DNA of 64,000 nucleotides from assembly GCF_013249045.1 (NCBI RefSeq), contig NZ_JABRWP010000003.1:372001-436000 (forward strand). Reading direction: 5' to 3'. Under the pieces are notes generated by a model, which saw nothing but the letters and a program-made list of their open reading frames with translations, was not told where the DNA came from and did not search any database. Below, one piece after another: positions 32,696-42,992 of this stretch (its first letter is position 1; every line of letters begins with the position of its first letter). Origin of the DNA: Winogradskyella eckloniae (GTDB taxonomy: Bacteria > Bacteroidota > Bacteroidia > Flavobacteriales > Flavobacteriaceae). Position numbers and translations under genes: made by a program.

Positions 32696-35600
32696 CTATT
32701 CTTTTATAATTTTTTTGGTTACTATGGCACCTGATGTTGTTTGTAGCTTAACGATGTAAGTTCCGCTACTTAATTTTTTTATTTCATATTCATCATGGGC
32801 TATACTTTGTAAACTGTAAACAGATTGGCCTAACATATTATATACTGCCAATGACTTAAGAGGAATACGGTTAGGGTTTACAATTACGATGTGGTTGGTA
32901 CTATTTGAGTACACTATATCCATAGTATTTGCGCTATTGTCTTCAATGCCTAATGCTTCAGATGTTGTGTTAAAGGCAATTTCAAAACGTTGTAAATGTT
33001 CGCCAGCATTTAAAAAGATATCGTATGGACTTTCTCTTAAATCGTGATAAAGATCGAGTTCTAAATCATGTAAATAGATGTTTAGAGCCTCTGGTACGTT
33101 TTCTAAGGCATCGATATTTATTGTATTTATACCATCTGTGTTTGTTTTAATTCCAAGTGGATATGTCGTGGTATTGTCTGCCGCATTACTACCTTGAATA
33201 ATAAAAGCCTCTTCATTAATGGTCCAGAACATATCATCGATTTGATTTTCATTTAGCAAACCATCATAAGCCCAATCCACATCAGGTGTAGCATTGTCGT
33301 CAATAGTTAATAAGAGTTGTCGTCTTATGGTGTTTACAGAATTAAAACCGATTCTAAATTTCATACGCTCATCGATTTCTTGAGAAGCCTCTTCGTTAGC
33401 ATCGCTGGTGTTGGCTGATACAGAAAACGCACTTCGCATAAAAACGGATAGATCGTCACTTTCTTTTTTAAATAACCGTTGTCCATTATTAAATGTTATC
33501 GTCCCTGTATGTGCTCCAATAACAAAGAAGCCTTGTCCAACTGGTATATAGCGACCTGGTTTTTTAGTAGGCGAGTTGCCGTCTGTTAAATCTGGGTGAT
33601 TACTACCTTTGTATGCCGCTTTTACAGCACCAGAATAGTTGTATGTGGCATAACCACCTTGGTAATCTTGAAAACTATGAGACCCTCCACCCCAATGTTC
33701 CCAGAAGTATAAAGTGCCACTAATTATAGGTGTCGCATTTGGAACAGGTGTGTTGTCATCTTGTAATTCTGGTCCATTATCTTTTATAAATTGATTAGCA
33801 TCGATAGCAGAAGGGTACGGGTTACCTACTAAGAAATCATTATCTTGAGTAATAGGTAATTGGATTTCGCCATTATTTGGTTGACCAGAAAAAACATAAT
33901 TTTGAGGTGTGGAAATGCTTCCAGTGCCTGGACCTTTCATTGTGTAGCCCTCACCAGGAAAAATTTGTCCTGTGCGTCTAATATGTTGCCATGAAGAATA
34001 ATTATTGGTGTTCTGATTGGTGTATTTCCATATCCAATAATCGGCTATTTTTATAGGGCTTGTGGCTGCGCCATTATAGCCAGATGATGAAAAATTTATT
34101 GCCGTTGGGTGTTCACTCTGACTGCCATCCATCATAACATCTGTGACTCTAAAGCTCGGTACGTTAGAATTTTGTTTAGATACTGGCGAAGACCAATAGT
34201 TATACGTGTAGGTATCTGCAGTGCCTTGCTGATCGCGTTCAATTTTTCCTATGCTAGTGGCATCAAGGATACTATCTTCGCCTTGAATTAATTGAGATTC
34301 ACCTTCAAGATCTATACTACCATCTAGTTTTAAATACCAAGATACATTAAGTTCTGAGTCATCGGTAATTTTAAATTCAATAGGCTCATTGTTAGCATCT
34401 TTTTCGTTGACAATTAATGCCAAATGCTGCTGTCTATTATTGAAATTTATCTGAGCATGACGGATTTTTACAATAGACCAATCATAGGTAATGGCATCGT
34501 ATCCATTTATACCTTGAGCACTATTTGTAACCGCTGTAGCTAAATTTCCGTTGTCTTGAGTGATAAACGGTAATGGTGCATTCTGAGGTGCAATCTGTTT
34601 AAAATTGAATAGTTCAGCGCCAGGATTAGAAGCACCTTGTGTGGTTGCTAAATTCTCTGTGTATTTTCCATTAAAATGATCTAAACGGTAATAGGTAAGC
34701 AGATCAGACCAAGCTAAACTGGTAATTTCTCTTGGGACTTCTTTGCCTATAACATTGCCATTATTTTCAATCTCTTGGTAAACAATTTTCTGAATTTCAT
34801 CAGCAGATAGCGCTTTTTTAAACACTCTTAATTCATCCATATGGCCTTTGTAAAACCACGGGTCTGTAGCGTTATGACGTCGACCATAATAAAAAGGGGT
34901 CTCATCTGTTGGTAATATACTATTGATAGTGGTGCTACCATTTTCTTGTCCATTGATGAATAGTTTTAGACTTTGTTCTGCGTTACTGTATGTTGTAGTA
35001 ATGTGAATCCATCTATCGCTAAGTAACGGTTGTGCTGAGGTTAAACTTTGGTTTCCAGCTTGGACGAATAACGTATTATTAGATAACACTTTTAAGTAAA
35101 AGTGCTCTTGTCCAAATACAAAACGCTGGCCTGTACCTGTAGGATCTAATTTTATCCAACCCATTAATGTGACTTCAGGCTGCTCACTTAATATGGTCAT
35201 GTCTTTGATGTAGTCATTTCTACCATCAAAATACAGCTGAAGTTTATCATTAAGCACTCTTGGTGATCCAAATGAATTATGGTCAGTATCAAAACTATCG
35301 AGTAAACCATCGTGGTCGGTGTCTATAGAGCCATCAATAATACCATCAGAATTTGCATCTAAATGCGAGTACCTTGTGGTTGCAATATCAAAGGTGTTTG
35401 TGTCATTGTTGTAGGCGTCCATATAGTCTGGCAAACCATCATGGTCACTGTCTACAACAAAAGCGGTATGATTTAGACCTTGATTTTGGTTACCATAACC
35501 AGAATTTAAATCACTGCCGTTGTAGTAATCAAAGACATCTAAAATGCCATCAGTAAAGTATTCTAAAACACCATCAGTATTGGTGTCTTTTGCTCTTATT

Positions 35601-36829
35601 TTGTCAGAGTCTGTTCCATCGCCTACGCCATCACCATCCTGGTCACCATCACCATTTTGAAAATTGATGTTACCAGAATTTCCTGCACCAGATTCATCAA
35701 TGTCAAAGCGTCCGTCATTATCACTATCCAAATCTAAATAGTTAGGGACACCATCATTATCGGAGTCTAAGGGTAATGTGGTTTCACAAGTGTCTTGTAG
35801 TCCATTGACATTCGAATCGACTATAGCTGTGATAACAGCAGTACCATTGGTTAATGTGCCATATCCAGCTTCAACCGCATCAGGTATACCATCATTGTCG
35901 CTGTCTAAATCAAAAATATTGGCAACACCATCGTGATCTGTATCGCATAATATTTGCTTGATTTCTATATCATCTAATGCAAAATCATTACCGTTGTTAC
36001 CAGTTTCGGTCGTATAAAAAAAGACATTAAACTCGCTGACTTCTAGTGTGAAATTTGCGGAATAATTGTGCCAACTGGCCTCTGGATTTCCATTAATAGA
36101 TGGTGGAATATCACCTGTGTTAATTGCGGCCAAAAGATTATGGTCTACATCTCTAAACTCTACTTTAATTTGCGGACGTGTGCGCTGATCTATATCAGGA
36201 GTTGTTGAGCTGTCTAAATTTAAGGCCCAAAAACTATAGGATATCGGAATGTTAGGTAAGGCACCTTTGATGTTAGCCGTATAGAAAACTCCAGGTTGTG
36301 AAGCTGCATTAAAGATGGCCATGCGACCTTGTAAATTTCTATTGGTATGATCTTCGCCAGTATACCAATACATGTTTTCCGAGGTTGTGTCTTCGGCATT
36401 CGTTGCGAAAGGAGCTACGGTGTATTTGCCATTATGTTGCGCTGCGCTGTTATCGCAACTTCCGTTACCATTGTCATAACAATACGATGAATAGGAATGG
36501 TATAACGTTTGAATTGGTGCTCGACTGCCACTACCAAAAGTTTCATATACGTATTTATAGACTGTAGATCCAGCACTGTTCGAGCTTTGGCAAGCGAGTT
36601 CTTCAAGGGCATCTTCTATGCCATCATTATCATCATCTTTATCGATATGGTCATCAATGCCATCGCCATCACTATCAAAGAGATATTTAGGTGGGGACTG
36701 CGTTAATAACGTTGGGTTGGTTTGGCTAGGTATAGCCATATCTAAGGTTTGCGCATAGCTCATTATGCCAAAACATAAGGAAAGCATGCCAAACGCGATA
36801 CGTTGTAATAATTTGATCGTATAGATCAT
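32696..36829 (-). CDS. Giant T9SS type A cargo with calcium-binding and LamG domains
   Basis: A 1377-residue surface protein. The signal peptide ends near SYAQT. Thrombospondin type 3-like calcium repeats follow (DSDGDGIDDHIDKDDDNDG near residue 50, further sets near 295-520). A LamG/concanavalin-like domain spans about 540-690 (LYFDGRNDYIKDMTIL, GWIKLDPTG, WIHITTTYS, DELRVFKKALS). A long beta-rich region comes next, and the C-terminal 75 residues are a type A sorting domain (NPNRIPLKSLAVYNMLGQS to IVTKKIIKE). It should be exported by T9SS and held on the cell surface, perhaps binding sugars. A promoter is visible at 36865-36895. Confidence 0.93.
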   Translation of the reverse strand: MIYTIKLLQRIAFGMLSLCFGIMSYAQTLDMAIPSQTNPTLLTQSPPKYLFDSDGDGIDDHIDKDDDNDGIEDALEELACQSSNSAGSTVYKYVYETFGSGSRAPIQTLYHSYSSYCYDNGNGSCDNSAAQHNGKYTVAPFATNAEDTTSENMYWYTGEDHTNRNLQGRMAIFNAASQPGVFYTANIKGALPNIPISYSFWALNLDSSTTPDIDQRTRPQIKVEFRDVDHNLLAAINTGDIPPSINGNPEASWHNYSANFTLEVSEFNVFFYTTETGNNGNDFALDDIEIKQILCDTDHDGVANIFDLDSDNDGIPDAVEAGYGTLTNGTAVITAIVDSNVNGLQDTCETTLPLDSDNDGVPNYLDLDSDNDGRFDIDESGAGNSGNINFQNGDGDQDGDGVGDGTDSDKIRAKDTNTDGVLEYFTDGILDVFDYYNGSDLNSGYGNQNQGLNHTAFVVDSDHDGLPDYMDAYNNDTNTFDIATTRYSHLDANSDGIIDGSIDTDHDGLLDSFDTDHNSFGSPRVLNDKLQLYFDGRNDYIKDMTILSEQPEVTLMGWIKLDPTGTGQRFVFGQEHFYLKVLSNNTLFVQAGNQSLTSAQPLLSDRWIHITTTYSNAEQSLKLFINGQENGSTTINSILPTDETPFYYGRRHNATDPWFYKGHMDELRVFKKALSADEIQKIVYQEIENNGNVIGKEVPREITSLAWSDLLTYYRLDHFNGKYTENLATTQGASNPGAELFNFKQIAPQNAPLPFITQDNGNLATAVTNSAQGINGYDAITYDWSIVKIRHAQINFNNRQQHLALIVNEKDANNEPIEFKITDDSELNVSWYLKLDGSIDLEGESQLIQGEDSILDATSIGKIERDQQGTADTYTYNYWSSPVSKQNSNVPSFRVTDVMMDGSQSEHPTAINFSSSGYNGAATSPIKIADYWIWKYTNQNTNNYSSWQHIRRTGQIFPGEGYTMKGPGTGSISTPQNYVFSGQPNNGEIQLPITQDNDFLVGNPYPSAIDANQFIKDNGPELQDDNTPVPNATPIISGTLYFWEHWGGGSHSFQDYQGGYATYNYSGAVKAAYKGSNHPDLTDGNSPTKKPGRYIPVGQGFFVIGAHTGTITFNNGQRLFKKESDDLSVFMRSAFSVSANTSDANEEASQEIDERMKFRIGFNSVNTIRRQLLLTIDDNATPDVDWAYDGLLNENQIDDMFWTINEEAFIIQGSNAADNTTTYPLGIKTNTDGINTINIDALENVPEALNIYLHDLELDLYHDLRESPYDIFLNAGEHLQRFEIAFNTTSEALGIEDNSANTMDIVYSNSTNHIVIVNPNRIPLKSLAVYNMLGQSVYSLQSIAHDEYEIKKLSSGTYIVKLQTTSGAIVTKKIIKE

Positions 36830-37133
36830 GTTAGGTTAAATTTAGTTTGGGACTAATTCTTCGACAAACCTACAAATAAAATCCATGAAATGCAAATAAA
36901 TCCGTTTAAATGTAAAATTATTGCAATTGATAGACTTGTGTATATAGGATTTCGACTTCGTAAAATTTCTAGTTTAGAAAGGTGTAATCTTATAATTAAT
37001 TGTACACTTTAGGTCTTAAGTTGTATTTGGTAGACTAAAATTTAATCTTGTCGAATATTGTAAACTTTTACGAACAACATAATTAGATTTTATTACATTG
37101 AAATCGTTTTAAATAATTAGCTATCATATATTT
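36830..37133. other. Intergenic region between two divergent giant genes
   Basis: About 300 AT-rich bases. The minus-strand promoter at 36865-36895 is clear. For the plus-strand gene I found no exact TAnnTTTG; AT-rich tracts near 37050-37130 may hold a weak one. No small gene was seen. Confidence 0.5.
36865..36895 (-). promoter_or_regulatory. Promoter of the giant T9SS type A cargo gene
   Basis: Minus-strand TTG (36895-36893), a 20-base spacer and TAGGTTTG (36872-36865). The spacer equals that of the rpsF promoter. Confidence 0.65.
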
Positions 37134-40100
37134 ATGGGGAAAATAAAATATAGCCTATTATTAGTCATTAGTCTTTTTTTTGGGTTAATTAGTGCTTTTA
37201 ATATTATAGATATTGCCAATAAGCGGCAAGCCAGTTCATCAACTACCAATTTTTTACCAGATGCCACAATAAGTGGAGGCGGAATTACCGTCTGCCAAAA
37301 TGAAGCACCAGCGCCACAAATTACATTTACAGGGTCTAATGGGACCTTGCCTTATGTTTTTAGTTACCGCATCAATGCAGGAGCTATTCAAACGGTGTCT
37401 ACCACAGGATCGAATACCTCTGTTACAATAAATGCAGATATCAGTAATGTTGGTACAGTAACCTACACTCTAGTTAGTGTTGAAGATGATGTACCTGAGG
37501 TTTCTACCATAAATGAAAGTATTCAGTTTACTGTTATTCAATCTCCAGATGGCACTTTAGGTGGTACAGGATCTGGAACAACCTTCAATGGCTTACCTGT
37601 ATTTAGACAATGTATTAATTCGGGTTCAGAATTTACCTTTACAAATCAGTCATCTACACAGGGATTAAATACGAGTTACACTATAAATTGGGGCGATGGA
37701 TCGCCAGATTTTAGTGCCACGACATGGTCGTCTACCACTCACAATTACAACGTTGGAATTTATGATTTAACCTATACCATAACCGGAAGTAATGGTTGTG
37801 ATACGGTAACAGCTTATACGGTTTTCGTTGGGTCTAATCCTGCGGTTTCTTTAGGGAATCCAGGAAATACAGATATTTGTAATATTAATCCTTTAACCTT
37901 TCCCATCACAGGGACAGAAAATAATCCTCCAGGTACAACCTATACTGTGACATTTAATGATGGTTCGCCACCAGAAGTATTTAGTCATCCGCCTCCAGCG
38001 AGTGTCACGCATACGTTTGATATGTCTTCATGTAATACGACAAGTTCTGATGGTACCAATACCTATGAGAATTCTTTTTCGGCTATTATTGTAGCTTCAA
38101 ACCCTTGTAGTACGTCTTCCGTTGGTGTGGTGCCTATTTATGTTTCCATAGCGCCAGAAGCAAGTTTTACAGGTGACGATGTGGTATGTACTAATCAACC
38201 GGCTTGTTTTCAAAATACATCAATTGGTGACGAGAATAATGGTCTTGGTAATTCTTGCGACACGAGTCCTAATATAATTTGGGAAGTCACACCCAATACG
38301 GGTTTTACAGTGTCTAGTGGTTCCATGGGCGACGATTTTGGGAGTTCTGATCCGGGTCTTTGGCTAGCCGGTTCGGATGCTATTTGTTTTAATTTTACTC
38401 AAATTGGAACCTATGAAGTAAAACTAAGAACGGGTAACCGTTGTGGTATGGATGAGGTCATAAGAACGGTATGTGTGGAAGATGATTTGGTGCCAGTATT
38501 TACCACAAATGTGAATGAAGGTTGTACGGCATTGCAAGTCAATACAATGAATACAACAGATGAAACGAATAGCTGTATTACACCTACCTATTTGTGGGCG
38601 GTTAATTATACGGCAGAATTTTGTGGAACGACAGCCACTTGGGCATTTATTAATGGTACCGACGAGACATCAGCAAGTCCTTCGTTTCAATTTGATACAG
38701 CTGGTACTTACGAACTGGTCATAACAGCGACCAATTCTTGTGGTGATTTTTCAACCTCTCAGTTTATTGAGGTTCGCCAACCACCAACGGCCGTAATTAA
38801 TACGGTTGATGACGTTTGTGGTTTGACGAGTATACAGCCAACAGCAACGGTAGAGTCTTGTGCAGGTCCATCAGATACCATAACATATAGCTGGTCGTTT
38901 CCTGGCGGATCACCAGCCACTTCAAATCTTTTAGATCCTGGCGCTATTGCGTATAATTCTGTAGGGACGTATACCATCACATTTAGTATGACCAATGCCT
39001 GTGGTACAACCACGGTCACTGAAGACTTTTCTGTAAATGATTCACCTGTAATTTCAAATACAGATGTGACACAATCTCTGTGTTCTGGAGCATCCACATC
39101 AGAAATTAATTTAACGTCTAACAATGCTTCCACTACCTATAGTTGGGTTGCTAATGTACCTGCTGGTTTAACAGGTTATATACCAAGTGGTACATCGAGT
39201 ACGATTCCTTCGCAAACTATTGTGAATACGACAACAGGCACGCTTTCATTAATTTATACAGTAACACCAGAAATTAATGGATGTGTTGGTGATGCTGTTG
39301 ATTTTGAAATCAGTGTTATTCCCGCACCACTCATAACCACGCAGCCAAATGCTGATTCGGTATGTCAAAATGGTATCGCTAATGATTTGATGGTGGCGTT
39401 TGATGGTTCTGGTACACCAAACTATCAATGGTATGAGAATACACTAGATAATACCACCTCTGGTACGCCAATAGCAGGTGCTACTTCAGATACATATACA
39501 CCACCAACCACAACAGTGGGTACTACGTATTATTATGTTGTGATATCATTTTCAACAGGAGGATGTTCTGAAATTAGTTCAGATACGGCAGCCATTGAAG
39601 TCACAGCGCTAACACAAATAGATGCGCAGCCGCAAAGTACGCAATCCTTATGTGTTGGCGGTGTGTCGGAAGCACTTGAAATTATGGTTTCAGGTGGTTC
39701 GGAGACGCCTACGTTTCAATGGTACTCAAATACCACAAATAGCAATTCCGGAGGAACTTTAATTTCGGGAGCAACTAATGCCTCTTATACACCTCCTGCA
39801 TTTAATGCCATAGGTACTTATTATTTTTATGTTGAAGCCAATTATAATGCTAACGGTTGTGCGGCCTTAACAAGTGCAGTGGCAGAGATTGTTGTCGTTG
39901 AGGATCCTCAAGTGACGTCACAGCCTATGGCTTCACAAAGTCTTTGTGAGAACTCTACTGCACAAAATTTAGAAGTTACCGTTGCAGGTGGCCTTGGTAC
40001 AATGTCTTACCAATGGTATGCGAGTGCTGTAGATGATACGACGTCTGGTTCGGCTATTTCAGGCGCAACAGCAAACACCTTTTTACCACCTACAGATATT

Positions 40101-42986
40101 GTAGGGACAGTATACTATTACTGCGTAATTACACAAGATGTTTCAGGATGTGAGGTTACAAGTGATACTTCTGAAATCATTATTAGTGCAGGTGCTCAAT
40201 TTAGTTCACAGCCTATTTTAGATGAATTGTGTTTGGGAGAATCTACTCCAGATTTGTCCGTGTCTTATACCAATGGAGCAGGCACAGCGTCTTATCAATG
40301 GTATCAAACAGCAACGGATGATCCAACGTCTGGGACGGCTATAGCTGGTGCTACGTCAGCAACCTACAGTCCTGATGTTAGTGTTGTAGGTTCTATGTAT
40401 TATTATGTTGTCATTAATTTTAATTCTGGAGGTTGTTCGGAAATTGTGTCTCAAACGGCCGAAATCATTGTCAATGAGACACCCATAATAGATGATGCAA
40501 CCGCATTAATTTGTAGTGGTAATTCATTTGAGTTTATGCCAGATACAACGAATACAGGCGATATTGTGCCCTTAAATACATTGTATACTTGGCCAACACC
40601 AACGGTAAGTCCTGCAGGTAGTATTGTTGGTGCAACAGAACAGTTAACTGCGGTGGCAACACTGTCGCAAACTTTAGAGAATACCACAACCAATCCGGCT
40701 ACGGTGACCTATGTGGTAACACCTGTTTCTGGAAATTGTGCAGGCGAAACTTTTGAAATGGTCGTGACTGTAAATCCTTCTATAACCGTAACATCAACAC
40801 TAACACATAATTTATGCTATCAAGCGAATACGGCGTCTATAGCTATTGATATTGTTGGTGGTATTCCTTTTACTAGTGGTCAGCCCTATACTGTTTCATG
40901 GTCAGGACCTAATGGTTTTTCAAGTACAGATGAAGATATTTCGAATCTAGAAATCGGAATATACACTTTAACGATTGAAGATGATGGTGGTTGTCCGTTT
41001 TCGACCACTTTCGAAATAACAGAACCCGAAGAATTGGTATTTAGTGCGGTTAGTTTTGATCCAGAAACCATTTCTTGTTTTAATGCTAATGATGGGGAAA
41101 TCGCTATTGACGTTTCAGGAGGTGTGATGCCTTATATATACGAATGGACCTTAAATGGTACACCTTATGCTACGGATGAAGATTTAACAGATCTCGGACC
41201 AGGATTGTATGCCATTGCTGTAACCGACCAAAATAATTGTGGACCAATTACGCTCGATTTTGAGATCATTGAACCAGCTGAATTGACGGCTGTATTAGAT
41301 ACTAAAACGGATGTGTTATGTTTTGGTGAGGCTACAGGTGCTATTTTGGTAGATGTCGGTGGCGGACGAACGGACTATACTTATGCTTGGACAGGTCCAA
41401 ATGGATTTTCAAGTACGGATGAAGATATTGATACATTGTATGCAGGCGTTTATAATCTTACGGTAACAGATAATTCAGGATGTACAGATGATTTGGAGGT
41501 GGAAATTATACAGAACACACAAATTGAGGTGGACCTTACAGTCACACAAATGCAATGTTATGGTGATAATGATGCCTCTATCGTTATTAATTCCATTTCT
41601 GGAGGAGTGTCGCCATATGAGGTGGCCTGGAGTAATTTTGGATTAGGGATGAGTCAGATTAATCTATCTGGAGGCACGTATACTATTACCATTACGGATG
41701 CGGAACTTTGTGAACGTGAATTTCCTGTAATCATTGAGCAGCCACCAGAATTTTCAATAAGTCCTGTAGTGACGCAAATGACTTGTGCAGGCGAAAATGA
41801 TGCAAGTATTACCCTTAATTTTGTTGGAGGTATTGATCCTGTATCCTTGGTTTGGGATGATGATCCTGTGGCTGGTACAGAACGAAATAATTTAGGACCT
41901 GGTACATATACAGTAACCATTATTGATGGAACACCTTGCGAAATTCAAGACAGTTTTACCATTTTTGATGTTGCGCCATTAAGTTTGTCAGCCAACATTA
42001 CACATGCTTTAGATTGTGATGATACTAACAGTGGCAGTGTTAATTTATTAATTGAAGGAGGAACACCACCCTTTAATGTGTTGTGGAGTAATGGTGCCAT
42101 CACAGAAGATTTAAGTGCTGTACCTCCAAATACTTATACTGTTACGGTTACGGATACCAATGGTTGTGAGATTGAAGCGAGTTATGAGGTGACACGATTT
42201 GAACCCTTACAGGTTGAGGTCATTGATCAGGTAGATGTAGATTGTGAAACAGCAAGTATAGATCAAACCTTTTTAGCAATGGCGAGTGGAGGCGTGCCAC
42301 CATTTCAGTTTAGTTGGTCAGATGGTACGGTAAGCGGTCTCAACAACGAATTTATGTCTACAGACACCAATGGATTGGTAGTTTTAGAAGTGACAGATAA
42401 TTTAGGCTGTACGGCTAACTATACCTTTAATGTAGACATTGCTGCCTTTGGTGATCCTGGGTTTACAACGTCATCATTCGGATTCTTAAATTATGGATTG
42501 TATGCTATACAAGATCCTATTGAATTTACAACCACAGCCACCGGAAATTACGACAGTATCTTATGGGATTTTGGGGATGGTAGTTTTTCTTCAGAAGTAC
42601 ATCCTATACATACCTATTTTACACCAGGAAGTTATGTGGTAACGCAAACGGTTACGTATCCATACGGCTGCGTGTATGAGCAAGTGATTACCTTAGTGAT
42701 CGAAGAAGGGTATAAGTTGGTTGTGCCAGATGCGTTTACACCAAATGATGATGGCATTAATGATTTCTTTGCTCCGGTTTTTATTGGCTTAAGCAGTTTA
42801 GAGCTTAGTATTTACGATACTTGGGGAAGTTTAATTTATAACGAAAAAGGTGATGCTTTACGAGGATGGGATGGTATGGTAAAAGAAGAAGAAGCCGAAA
42901 ACGGCAATTATTACTACACCTTTTCTGCAAAGACATTTTATGGCAACCAAGTGAAACAACAAGGCGCCTTTATCTATATTAAATAA
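37134..42986 (+). CDS. Giant T9SS type B surface protein with PKD, Ig-like and SprB repeats
   Basis: A 1950-residue surface protein. A signal segment (LLLVISLFFGLISAF) is followed by PKD-type domains in the first third (GDGSPDFSATTW, VTFNDGSPPEVF). Four Ig-like repeats with the core YQWY follow at about residues 740-1110. SprB-type repeats come next at about 1220-1740 (CFNANDGEIAIDVSGG, CFGEATGAILVDVGGG, CYGDNDASIVINS), then a final PKD domain (LWDFGDGSFSSE). The end (VPDAFTPNDDGINDFFAP to GAFIYIK) is a type B sorting domain. Such proteins resemble the gliding adhesin SprB. Next to it is a PorP/SprF protein, the usual partner. Confidence 0.95.
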   Translation: MGKIKYSLLLVISLFFGLISAFNIIDIANKRQASSSTTNFLPDATISGGGITVCQNEAPAPQITFTGSNGTLPYVFSYRINAGAIQTVSTTGSNTSVTINADISNVGTVTYTLVSVEDDVPEVSTINESIQFTVIQSPDGTLGGTGSGTTFNGLPVFRQCINSGSEFTFTNQSSTQGLNTSYTINWGDGSPDFSATTWSSTTHNYNVGIYDLTYTITGSNGCDTVTAYTVFVGSNPAVSLGNPGNTDICNINPLTFPITGTENNPPGTTYTVTFNDGSPPEVFSHPPPASVTHTFDMSSCNTTSSDGTNTYENSFSAIIVASNPCSTSSVGVVPIYVSIAPEASFTGDDVVCTNQPACFQNTSIGDENNGLGNSCDTSPNIIWEVTPNTGFTVSSGSMGDDFGSSDPGLWLAGSDAICFNFTQIGTYEVKLRTGNRCGMDEVIRTVCVEDDLVPVFTTNVNEGCTALQVNTMNTTDETNSCITPTYLWAVNYTAEFCGTTATWAFINGTDETSASPSFQFDTAGTYELVITATNSCGDFSTSQFIEVRQPPTAVINTVDDVCGLTSIQPTATVESCAGPSDTITYSWSFPGGSPATSNLLDPGAIAYNSVGTYTITFSMTNACGTTTVTEDFSVNDSPVISNTDVTQSLCSGASTSEINLTSNNASTTYSWVANVPAGLTGYIPSGTSSTIPSQTIVNTTTGTLSLIYTVTPEINGCVGDAVDFEISVIPAPLITTQPNADSVCQNGIANDLMVAFDGSGTPNYQWYENTLDNTTSGTPIAGATSDTYTPPTTTVGTTYYYVVISFSTGGCSEISSDTAAIEVTALTQIDAQPQSTQSLCVGGVSEALEIMVSGGSETPTFQWYSNTTNSNSGGTLISGATNASYTPPAFNAIGTYYFYVEANYNANGCAALTSAVAEIVVVEDPQVTSQPMASQSLCENSTAQNLEVTVAGGLGTMSYQWYASAVDDTTSGSAISGATANTFLPPTDIVGTVYYYCVITQDVSGCEVTSDTSEIIISAGAQFSSQPILDELCLGESTPDLSVSYTNGAGTASYQWYQTATDDPTSGTAIAGATSATYSPDVSVVGSMYYYVVINFNSGGCSEIVSQTAEIIVNETPIIDDATALICSGNSFEFMPDTTNTGDIVPLNTLYTWPTPTVSPAGSIVGATEQLTAVATLSQTLENTTTNPATVTYVVTPVSGNCAGETFEMVVTVNPSITVTSTLTHNLCYQANTASIAIDIVGGIPFTSGQPYTVSWSGPNGFSSTDEDISNLEIGIYTLTIEDDGGCPFSTTFEITEPEELVFSAVSFDPETISCFNANDGEIAIDVSGGVMPYIYEWTLNGTPYATDEDLTDLGPGLYAIAVTDQNNCGPITLDFEIIEPAELTAVLDTKTDVLCFGEATGAILVDVGGGRTDYTYAWTGPNGFSSTDEDIDTLYAGVYNLTVTDNSGCTDDLEVEIIQNTQIEVDLTVTQMQCYGDNDASIVINSISGGVSPYEVAWSNFGLGMSQINLSGGTYTITITDAELCEREFPVIIEQPPEFSISPVVTQMTCAGENDASITLNFVGGIDPVSLVWDDDPVAGTERNNLGPGTYTVTIIDGTPCEIQDSFTIFDVAPLSLSANITHALDCDDTNSGSVNLLIEGGTPPFNVLWSNGAITEDLSAVPPNTYTVTVTDTNGCEIEASYEVTRFEPLQVEVIDQVDVDCETASIDQTFLAMASGGVPPFQFSWSDGTVSGLNNEFMSTDTNGLVVLEVTDNLGCTANYTFNVDIAAFGDPGFTTSSFGFLNYGLYAIQDPIEFTTTATGNYDSILWDFGDGSFSSEVHPIHTYFTPGSYVVTQTVTYPYGCVYEQVITLVIEEGYKLVVPDAFTPNDDGINDFFAPVFIGLSSLELSIYDTWGSLIYNEKGDALRGWDGMVKEEEAENGNYYYTFSAKTFYGNQVKQQGAFIYIK

Positions 42987-42992
42987 AACCGA

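Noticed and set aside
38759..39133. Minus-strand frame of 124 codons inside the giant type B cargo gene
   Set aside because: It lies wholly within a well-supported gene and mirrors its Thr/Val-rich codons.
37134..42986. Recent tandem duplication at DNA level in the giant cargo gene
   Set aside because: The repeats are clear at protein level but have diverged in DNA, so they look like old domain repeats rather than a recent expansion.
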